From the NCBI GenBank assembly GCA_037039925.1, contig JAXRKP010000244.1, positions 132,001 through 196,000 of the forward strand: a DNA stretch of 64,000 nucleotides, given 5' to 3'. How positions within the stretch are numbered: the stretch's first letter is position 1; every line of letters begins with the position of its first letter. The notes below the pieces were generated by a model. The model had not been told where the DNA came from and searched no databases. It was given only the letters and a program-made list of their open reading frames with translations. Source of the stretch: Doris montereyensis (taxonomy: Eukaryota; Mollusca; Gastropoda; Nudibranchia; Dorididae). Positions 50,401-62,236 of the stretch are shown piece by piece. A program made the position numbers and the translations under genes.

Positions 50401-53400
50401 CAACTCACAACTCACCATATCTACAAGACCAATGTTAAATCAACTGTTCATCAACCCACCCAGTCTACAAGACCAATGTTAAATTAACTGTTCATCAACT
50501 CACCAAGTCTACAAGACCTATGTTAAATCAACTGCTCATCAAACTCACCATGTCTACAAGACCTATGTTAAATCAACTGCTCATCAACTCACCATGTCTA
50601 CAAGACCTATGTTAAATCAACTGCTCATCAACTCACCATGTCTACAAAACCTATGTTAAATTAAGGCTTTTTGAAAGTCTGTAGCCTCCTTGAGAGCTGG
50701 TGTTTCTCCAGCATTCATTAAATGTAATAAGGGATACACTAGAATGGCACGATGTCCACCATATATTCAATGCTTTCTTCAATGGTGCAACACAGGGCCG
50801 AAGAGAACCTTGATGCAAACTCATGATTTAATGATCTCAGGATTAAGTCTCTACGTCTAGACCACTGTGGCATCAATAGCCTAATAGTTAAGCTGCCAGA
50901 CTTGGGATCATTAGGTCCTGGGTTTGGATCCTAACAAAACTAGGTCTGACTGTATGTTCTTTTTGAAGAACATGCATTTTCCACACTCGATTCAGGTGCA
51001 AATGGGTACAAGCACTAGCTTTGGAGTAAAATCCTACATCAGACTAGTGTCCTGTCAAGATAGTGATTATTATCACCTGCTCCTCTTCACGATACAGAAA
51101 CCGAGATAAGCTTCGGCTCTATGGGCGTAATAGCCCTGAAGGAACTTTGCTTTCTTTTAAAAATTTGACCACTGGTGCTTGGCACATTTGTTCATTTGTC
51201 ATTTGCATACAAATTAATTGTCAGGATGCACAGACTATATCAAACTATCTGCTCATGTATTCTTTCTCTCTTTCTTTTTTCTTCTTCCAAAAATTTAAAC
51301 TATCTTTGTGTATGTATTTCAGACGCTGTAATGAGGGCATCCCATCTGGCCAGATCAATTTACATGAAAGCACATCGCAAGAGAGCCTCTCAAAGACGTG
51401 GAGTGCAGAATGCAGAGGCTTCTCAAAGAACCGTCGAATCCAAGGTCAAAATGAAAGACTTCAGACCTTATCTAGTGAAACTGAGAGAGGAACAAAATAG
51501 AATGGAATCACATACTCGGGATCTTCATATGATGGAGATGTAGGTTTTCTTTACTTCTTCTTTTTTGTTGTTGTTGCCTTTGTCCTTACTTCACTTTACA
51601 AGAAAGACCAGAGTCAATTTCTTTTCCAATTTTCTGATCTATTGGGTAACCATTTCTCTTCTTCCCAGCTCTTCCCAGACCTCTTTACTTCCTTTTCTTC
51701 TTCCCTTTGTATATGGACAGTTGGCGGTCGCTGCTGGTAAGTTCTTCTTTTCTTTCATTTTTTCGCATCTGTCGTGGGGGGGGGACGCTACTGGTAGGTT
51801 GTACGTTTTTCCTTTCACTCTTTCACTTATCTGTCATTTTGCTGATTTCTCTTAATTTACCCTCAAATCACTGCAAATGGTGGACAGGGTAAATGCTAAT
51901 TAAACAAAGAAACAAATTCCTTTGTATCTTTGTTTTTGGTCGTTGTCTTTTTTTCGTTGCTTGAGCGGCTTCTGCTTAGGACATATTGTGTTGTTATCTT
52001 GACATTTAATTTTCTCACTGTATCCTACCCACAGGGACTCAGTAATCCAGAGGCAAGGTGTCGGTCTCTCAACCAAAAGGCAGTGGGTTCGCCGACGGTT
52101 TTACAATTTATTTTTTTCTTTCCCCTTGGTGGATCGACACCTAGTCCCAGTGGAGACGGACGATAAAAGGAGGTCCGGTGTGCAGATCACAACACTCTGT
52201 ACACGTTAAAGCTCCCTTGACTGTTTACAGGGCAGTCTGGGCAAAATTAAGAATCCAACCTAAAACCCTGAGATCACCTTAGTTGTGGATGTGGGTAAAT
52301 CAAATCAAACAAATTCCTATCCACTTCCCTTGGCTTTCGTCTGATCCTGATTGGCTGACGGCTGCCACTGTTGGACGGGATAATTTCCAATTAAACACAC
52401 AAACAAATCCTTTGTATCTTCATTTTGGTCGGGGTCTTTTTTTGCTTGCCGGCTTTTTTCTTATGACATATAATCTTGTTATATTGACAAAACTTAATAT
52501 GTCCTGAGATCATCACATAATATGGTGGACATGCTTAGTTCCAATGTACTAAACAATTTATTTTTCTAATATCTTATATGTGGCTTGTGCAGATGTTTTT
52601 ATTCATTCTTTATTTTGTAGATTAATTTTAAACCTAGGATACATTGGTACTATGAGTCTGTAAAAAAACTTGTTGTTTAGTCTTTTCATACGTTGTACTC
52701 AAGTTTTCAATCTCTGCTTTGAAATGATGTCCATGCTTCTCTAAACAATATTTTGTTGTTGTTAGTATACTGATAATTTTCTTTCTTACTTTTATTTTTA
52801 TTTCAAGGAAATCAAGAGAATTGAAATCTCGCCGTATTCAAGTTCATGAACGATTTTTAGAAAAGTATGACCATCAATCCTTTAGGCACATATTTGATAA
52901 CATGCGGAGCACTATTGCCATCTTAAACAATGGCCTGCAAATATCATATCCTTTAAAACAGCTACATACAAGCAAAGTAAGTGAATTTACTTAGTTCTGT
53001 TTTTGTATAATTTTTTATTTCAATCCGAGACAAATTTTCTCTTTGATATTATTTTTATGATATCTATGATTCCCTTCTTTGTATTCTTTATATTAGACAA
53101 TCTACACATATTTTTTGGTTGTTTTTTTGGTTTACATTGACTGGTAGATTAGACTTATTTCTTTTCTCTCTTTGACATCGCGGACGGTAGGCGTTAGGGT
53201 TAGGGTTAGCGCCGCTTCTTCTTTCCTTCTTTTTTTACTTATTTTTCATCTTGCAGTTTTCTCTTAATTCATCCTGAGATCATCGCAATGGTAGATGGGG
53301 TAAATTTCAAAGAAAAAACTCTTTGACGTCCATCTTTTATTGACCCATTTCTTCATAATTCACCGAGATCACTACATTTTGGAACGGAAATTTCACAAAC

Positions 53401-54578
53401 ATTTTTATATGTCTCATAAATTTACAATTATGTAGCTATCACAAAATGGATAGCTCTTCAATTTCAATGTCCTGAAAAATGCAGCATCATTTTTATTAAC
53501 ACTTTTATTTCTTTTTTGTCTTCTTTTACAGAAATATGTGAAATCCGTAAATACTTATATGGCCACTGCAAGAGACCTCCTGACAAATTCTTCAAATACT
53601 TATCGAAAAGGGATGAGGAAATTTATGGTAGGGTATATTTTTCTTATCTAAGCTCAATCATTTACTACTATGATTTCATTGGTAAACAAAAATTTGTTTG
53701 AGTTTAAGAGAATCTTAAAAGTTACCATTCCAGTGCTTAAGCATTTCAGAATTGCTTTTTTTTTTTTTTTCTCCTTTTCACAAGTTTTCCGTAATACAGT
53801 GGTCTCCACTTGAGAGGCTGCTGCCGAAGAGGACGTTTTTCTGTGTAACAGATTTTTTCTACTAAAATATGCCATGAGGCTGCTTTAAAAACATTGAATT
53901 CGTCTCTGAAAGGCCAAAGGTCTCCTTAACTCAATGCAACAAAAAACAAAAATTCAAATTCAGATCGGCAATACCGCATTTCTCCCTATCTGGAACATTG
54001 TATCATTGTAGATCAACATTGTGTTGCAGGCCTAGAAAAATTCTAGAATCTCGGCTAGTTCGCTCCTAGCCAGTATCTGGCTCTTTAACGTTGGCGCCAG
54101 ACACCCACCTGATGAATGAACCGATTGACATTTATGGTTCACATTGGCAAAAGACACTTGCAGAACAGTCACCGTTATTGAAACATCTTGACCAAAACAA
54201 AGACACCGCCATAAGTGATGCGAACTAGAACTAGAAGACATTCTTTTGATAAAGGACTGATGATGGTCTGGATTAAAACTGAACAAGACTAGTTTTTTGA
54301 TGCAACAGCTACCCAGTGTTGTGATCAACCAAAAATGAGAAGAGGGACAACATTTTCTAGAAATGTTTTTTTCTAGAAATGTACACAGCTTCGTTCTTCT
54401 TAACCTTTCTTATACATCCTCTTCCCTCTTGTTTTGAGTCTGAGCTCTAACCTAAAGGTCTGACCAATCAACATCACCTAATGATTATCCAGGCTACACA
54501 CACCACCACCCCATTTCTTATATATATATATATGTATATAATTTGATATATATTAAATATAAAAACCAGTTAAAACAC

Positions 54579-54666
<88 letters not shown>

Positions 54667-57600
54667 AACACTTGAAATATGTTCTCGTTTTTCTTTTTCC
54701 TTGATATTAAAAAATGAAGTCAAACGTTTCGTCCACTGAAATGGAATGATTGCGTATAATGCTTTGTTTTCTTCAATTTCTCTTGAAGGAAAACGAGAGG
54801 TTGATTTGGAACGTAAAGAAAGGCAAGAGAGACATACGCCAGAAGAGAATGCAATCAGATAGTCCTGGACCTGGTCTGACCAGAGATCAGTTTAGGAGAT
54901 TGGAACAATGGGTCGTCAAAACCAAGAAACATGCACAGCGTCTTAACAGGGAAATGAATGAGTTGCAAAGGTAATAATGTTTTTTGGAACAATTCCTAAT
55001 TAAGATGTTCATTTCTTTGTTGTTTGAGTTTTTATTATAAAATTACTATTGTTTTGTTTTATTCTTTCTCAGATTTTTAGGAGCGGCCATTCAAAATGCC
55101 AAAATTGCTCTACAAAATCCGGCCGTGGTAATGTGGTTAGAGGACACGTGGACGTTGATCTCCGCAGCCTGAAAAGTGTACATCAGGTAGAGTTCCTGTC
55201 ACTTATCATTCTGCTTGCAACTTTTAAGTGTGGTGCAATTGGTAGCGTTAGGAGCTCCTAATCGCGGTGACACTGGTTCAAAACCCGGCTGGCCTACTTT
55301 TTGGTTTTTTAATGATGTTGTACTATAAGGAAAAATGCTTCACTGTGATTTTCACATTTGACTCAAGTATAACTACCCAGCTATAGGCAGAAAAGATCTT
55401 GTTGGAGTTTTAGTATAAAATGCCTAACAGGCACCTGTACGGTATGCTCTTCAGGGAATTGAGAAGAATTTTGAATGAAATGGCATGCTTTGGGGTAAAT
55501 GACGTAATGTCCTACTTCTATTTCTATGAGGCAGTCGATGGTTAGTTTTTCTGAAGCTATATGGGGGTTTATTTATGTGACTATAATTTTTCTGAGTCTT
55601 GTTTTTGTACTTCTTGAACACTGTAAATCTAATCAGATTTAATCCAATGGAAATTTGTTTTAAATTCTTGTTTTTCTCTTTGTTTAGGGTGCTGTAATGG
55701 CTTTAGATCAGCTCAGGAAATTCATTGGTGGTCAGATCAAAATCACGCTGGCAAGCCTGAGAGGATGTAGGTCAAGATCAGGATTTGGCAATCTAGAGAC
55801 GGATGACGAAGACTTTGGCTGTGAAGAGGAAGGAAGCGGCATTGAGGGGTCCGTGATATGACCTTTGCAGACTCTGATGATGATTTCACCTTTGACGGAG
55901 ACTTGCGGGTGGCCCTGTCTCAAGACCCAGCCCCTTGTTGCTGCTTGGTAAAGATTTGAAGGTTTTTACCACAAACATGCTCAACACCGGCCAACGGTTA
56001 CTTTGACAGGGCACAAGTGATCCAGCGGTCTTTTAAAAGGTTAGCAATAAGCATTTGTACTTTCCTATACACCGGGCAGTGGACAGGTAAGCACCTGTAC
56101 GGGGAGTAGATGATCCCGCTCTCCACGAGTCTCCTGCTGCCTTGCAGGCAGGTCTTGGCTGACCAAATGCTAAGGGAGTTAACCCTGAAAAAGAAAACAA
56201 CCTGCTGCCTTCCATGCCAGTCTTGACTGACCAAAGGCTAAGGGGAGTTAACCCTGACAGAAAATACAACCTGCTGCCTTGCATGCCAGTCTTGAATGAC
56301 TAAAGGCTAAGGGAGTTAACCCTGACAGAAAATAACAAGGCCCAGTAGGAGGCCTCAAGGTGGCAGCCCCACCATCTACCTAGGGTACAGTGGGCTAATT
56401 CCCTGCTTATCCAAAAACAACCTGATTCAAAGTAATATATACAATAATATACCTGGCTTGAACTTTCGAAGACAACTCTGGAAAAGAACACGGACTGTGA
56501 TTTTTTTAACATGGAATGTTAGGGCAATTAATGGAAAGGGGTTAGAATTAGCTGAAGAAATGGAAAAATTCAAAGTAGACATTTTGGCTATTACAGAAAC
56601 AAAGAAAAAAGGACAAGGAATAGAAAATGTAGGACCAAATCATACTTTAATCTTCTCAGGAGCAGATGTCAAAGATAGACCTAGAGCAGGAGTAGGCCTC
56701 CTAATGCATTAAAGGAAAGAAATGCTACTAGAAAGTTGGAAATTTATAAGCCCACTGCTATTAGAGATAAATATTAAACCAAAAGGAAGAGAGGTTAAAT
56801 TATTAATAGCTTATGGACCAAACGAAGACACAATTAAAGAAGAAAAAGATATCTTTGAAAATGATTTACAAATAGCTGCAGAGAATCTTAAACCCAAACA
56901 GGAACTAATGCTTTTAGGAGATTTAAATGCTAGAGTAGGCAACAATGTAGAAACGTCAGGAGGAGTAATAGGTAAAGAAGGAGAGACAACAATTAATGGA
57001 TAGATTTTGCCTAAAGAATAACATGAAAATAGCCAACACCTTTTTTCCTCTTAAACATATCCACAAATATACAAGAGTAAATGAAAATAGGTGTGAAAAG
57101 TCAATGATAGACTACATAATAGTTGGCAGCTCCCTTTTTTACAGTACATTGGATGCAAGAGTAAACAGAGGAGCAGAAATATTTAGTGATCATCACTTAG
57201 TGAATTGCCAAAATGAGATTACTGACTGAAGAAAACAAACAGAAAAGGAAAGAGAAGAAAGCTACTAAACTCAAAATAGAGGAACTAAATAAACCAGTAG
57301 TAAAACAGGTATACCAATCTAGGATAAAAAGATTTATCAGTGAAAGACAGATGGATCTGGAAACACAATAGAAGAAAAGTGGCAGATGTATAAAGAAACA
57401 CTTCTCATTTGTACTGAAGAGGTCTGTGGTAGGAAACAAATTAAAGGAGATAGGAAAAGAACAGCATGGTGGAATGAGAACGTTAAGACTAAGATCAAAG
57501 AAAAGAAGGATACCTGGAAGAAATACTTGCAAACAAAGAGACCAGAGGATAGGATAGTTTATGTGAATAAAAGAACTATCGCTAAAGAGAAAGTTAGGAA

Positions 57601-60600
57601 AGCAAAACAGAAACAATGGGAAGAGTTTGGACTTCAAGAAAGCTATCAAGGAAATCAAAAAGCTGTTATGGGGGCAATGAAGAGCACGAGAAAGACCAAA
57701 GCATGCCCAATAAGACAAATTAAGAATGTCAAAGAAGAAAAAATGAAAGAAGACAGCGAAATTATGGAAACATGGAGAAAGCGTTTTCACCAATTACATA
57801 ATCCCTCCAGAATTATGAAACAAGGAGTAAAGATCAATCAGTAAGAGTAACAAGTAATCCAGAGGAGACAGCTGAAGATGTAGATATATCAATGGAAGAA
57901 ATCCAAACAGCTATAAGAAAAGGGAAATTAGGAAAAGCCCCAGGAGCAGATCAAGTTTATCCAGAAATGATTAAAAACCAAGGGAGAGAGGCAGACAAAC
58001 TACTACATGCAATATGCCAACAAGCATGGAAGTCCAAACAGGTGCCAGACGACTGGAAAAAGGGTAACGGTAGTACCAATACATAAAAAAGGATCAACTA
58101 TGGAAAGCTCAAACTATAGAGGATATCACTACTTAGCGTTCCAGGAAAAAGTATATGCCAGGATAGTAGAAATGAGACTAAGGAAAAGAGTAAAGGATCA
58201 GATTAAAGAACATCAGAGTGGATTTAGACCAGGAGGAAGTGTACAAGACCACATATTTACAATTAGACAAATAATAGAAAAATTCCTTGAGAGAAACATT
58301 GACTTGCACCTGTGTTTTATTGACTTAGAAAAGGCATTTGACACTGTGAGGAGGGACGAACTATGGCATTCCTTAAAAGAACACAACGTAGAGCAAAATT
58401 TAATAGAAGCCATTAAAAGCTTTTACAATAAACCAACATGTGCAGTGAGAGTAGCTGGAAACATATCTGCAGAATTTGATGTAAATAAAGGAGTAAGACA
58501 GGGTTGTATCCTAAATCCTCTTTTGTTTATCATATTTATGGATTCAGTCGCAAAGGCATCCTCAAAAATTAAGAAAATGAATGTAGGTATGTGGAAGGTC
58601 AAGCCAGTAAATGTATCAATGTTTTCATTTGCCGATGATTTAGTTCTGTTTGGAAAATCAGAAAGGGACCTCCAGTCAAATATCAACATAATGAATAATG
58701 AACTAAATAAAAGAGGAATGAGAGTAAATGCAAAGAAAACCAAAACAATGCTAGTAACAAAATCTTAAATTAGGCAGGGAGAATTTAGAACAAGTTCAAA
58801 GCTACAATAACCTAGGAGTAATGATTAACTCTAAAAGGCAAAAGCAATATATAACCATCTAGGAAAGGCATTTGTAGGTAAGCAAGAATTGTCAACAAAA
58901 ACCAAAATGGCAGTATACAATGCAGTTTATTGTCCTACTCTCCTCTATGGCAGCGAAACCTGGACCTTAGGCAATAGAGAATACAGTAGAGTACAGGCAG
59001 CTGAAATGAAATATCTAAGAAGAGTAGTAGGGAAAACTAAAAGAGACAAAATCAGAAACACAACAATAAGAGATCAAACCAAAGCAGATAGCATAAAAAC
59101 TAAGATAGAAACAAATCAATTGAGATGGTTTGGGCGCGTAAACAGAATGAATGACAATATAATAGCTAAATCAGTATACAGTGCTAAAGCCCAAGGTAGA
59201 AGACCAAAAGGTAGACCTCTGAGAAAGTGGGAAGAAGATATAAAAGAGGCATTTAAGCATAGAAATTTAACTTTCACGGAAGGAAACAGCAAATGCCAGG
59301 ACAGGGCATCCTGGAGAAAGATCATCTCGGGCATCTGAACCCATACACCGAAAGGTAGAATGGGAACTGATAAAGAAAGAAAGAATGATTGTCTTTTTCT
59401 TTTAAGTAACTACTTAAGCCCAGTAAGGATTCTACAATGTTAAACCACAGATATAAATACATATAACTAGATAAGAATTGAGAACTATCTTTACATTGAA
59501 TGCACTCATTAAGGTAATGCATTTAAAGATATTCATTAAAAATAATCTTTTGCACTTGTCTCACAATACCAGCTATATTGAACTTGTCCTGACAGAACAT
59601 GTTTGAAGATATTCTATCATTAAAAAATAATAAATAAAGAATTTGATTCTTACAATAAAAGCATGAATTGCAGTTGTTTGCAGTTAGAAATATTCATCAA
59701 TGTTCTTGACACTGACATGACTTTTCTTTCAGATCTGAAGGACAGATGGAAAGTCCATGAAGAGACATCGGCTGCCACTAATCTGAAAGCTAATTTTAAT
59801 ACTATGATCACAGAGGGTCTGAATGCTGCTAAGAGTAATTCCACGAAAATCAGAGAAAAAATTGAAAAGGTTAGTCTTTTTCAGCGCCTAAATATGTTAC
59901 TATCACAAATCCTTATCGATTTCTTTCTTATTGCTTTTTTTTATGTAATATGCAGCAATATTGAAATTTCTTCCATAAATTTAACAGTTGATTTTTGCAT
60001 TTAAAAAAAAAAATTTTTTTATTCCTTTAAAAAAATTGAGTTTTACTTGTCTCACAGGACAAAACCAAAACAAATCATTGACAATAAAAGCACAAATATT
60101 AGACTTAAATGAAAACTTCCATATGTTAAGGCATGGAGACAGTAGGGGCCATAGGTCTAATAGATAGTTCTGAGGTACAAATGCTTGCCTTAAATCTCAG
60201 CATGGGAATGGAAAGATTTACCATGCTTTTCTCTGAGAAATAAACGACGGTTCTCTGATCCTAGGAAGGCAGTGTGTAAACACTTCCTCCTATTGGAAAC
60301 GGGTTAAAAAATCAGAAACCTCAAGTATTCATATTGAAAAAAACAATGGAAGCAAGACATTCAAAAGTTCCATCCAAACATAAGTGTTGGTCACTTATGA
60401 TGCCTATGAGAAAGTGATCTGAATTAGATCTGAACTACAAACACACTCAGAATTGAACAAAGATTTAGCCGCGGACAAAAAGGACATCTTTTAAGATACA
60501 TTGTTCATATCAAATTGTGCCACATATATAGTACTTAAAATGTCACATATATAATACTTTAAATGCCACATATATAATACTTTAAATGCCACATATATAT

Positions 60601-62197
60601 TACTTTAAATGTCACATATATAATACTGTAAATGTCACATATATGATACTTTAAATGCCATATATACAATACTGTAAATGCAACATATATAATACTTTAA
60701 AAGCTGCATATTTAATACTTAAAATGCCACATATATAATACTTTAAATGCCACATATTTAATACTTTAAATGCCACGTATATAATACTTTAAATGCCACA
60801 TATATAATACGTTAAATGCCTCATATGTAATACTTTAAATGCCACATATAGAATACTTTTAATGCCACATATATAGTACTGTAAATGCCACATATATAAT
60901 ACTTTAAATGCCTCATATGTAATACGTAAAATGCCACATATATAATACTTTAAATACCACATATATAATACTTTAAATGTCACATATATAATACTTAAAA
61001 TGTCCCATATATAATACTTAAAAGGCCACATATAAAATCAGATGTTGAGTATCACTTCCACGTATTCATTCATGTACAAGCAAATATTTTCTAACTTCCT
61101 GTACCGTGTCTTTTCTTTACTTTTAGGTCAACAAAAAGATCAATGACTTGAACAAAATTGATTTTGAAGAACTCAAGAACAAAGCGAAATTAGCAATTGA
61201 ATATGCTAAAAAGATTATGAAGGACAGTGGGGAAGATGAAACTGATGATATACAGGAAGATAAAGGCACCACGGCAGTTGAAAATGATTATGATGATGAA
61301 TCAGACGAAATCAAGGAATTTGGCATCACTGACCTTCTATCAGCAGGTTAGACTGTTGGTTATCATTTGATGTGAAACGTTTTAACTATAGAGAGTTTTG
61401 CTATCATTTGATGTGAAAAGTTTTAACTCTGGACTATCATTTGAGAAAAGTTTTAACTATGGAGTTGTATCTCTATAATTTGAAGTGAAAAGTTTTAACT
61501 ATGGAGTTGTATTCTCTATAATTTGAAATGAAAAATTTTAACTATGGAGTTGTATTCTCTATAATTTGATGTTGTATTCTCTATAAAGTTTTAACTATGG
61601 AGTTGTATTCTCTATAATTTGAAGTGAAAAGTTTTAAATTTGAAATGAAAAGTTTTAACTATGGAGTTGTATTCTCTATAATTTGAAGTGAAAAGTTTTA
61701 ACTATGGAGTTGTATTCTGTATAATTTGATGTGAAAAGTTTTAACTATGTATTCTCTATAATTTGTATTCTCTATAATTTTAATTTGATGTGAAAAGTTT
61801 TAACTATAATTTTATATGAAAAGTTTGTGGAGTTGTATTCTCTATAATTTGATGTGAAAAGTTTTAACTATGGAGTTGTATTCAATACAATTTGATGTGA
61901 AAAGTTTTAACTATGGAGTTGTAATTTACTATTATAAGATTTGAAACTATGGAGTTGTATTTAAGAAAGATTTAATGAAATTTGAGTTAATCATGGGGTT
62001 TATTTGGTTGTCACTACATTTTCTGCATTCTAAGTTTACCAATTTTCTTTCCTTCAGAAGCCCTGCAAAACAAAATGAAATGACAAAAGTCGGATAAACT
62101 TGAGAATAAAATATTTCACAGAAAACAAGCTAAGCCTGAGATTTATAGGCCTTCACACTTACAATCCAATCCTTCTATGAATTTCATGAAAAATAAA

Positions 62198-62236
<39 letters not shown>

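Noticed and set aside
53188..53212. Interstitial telomere (TTAGGG)3
   Set aside because: Only about three units within a dispersed repeat, too short to be meaningful.
53516..53701. Frame beginning EICEIRKYLYGHCKRPPDKF as the exon 6 protein
   Set aside because: The splice phases of exons 5 and 7 require phase 0, which gives a helical sequence (YVKSVNTYMATARDLL) that ends exactly at the donor.
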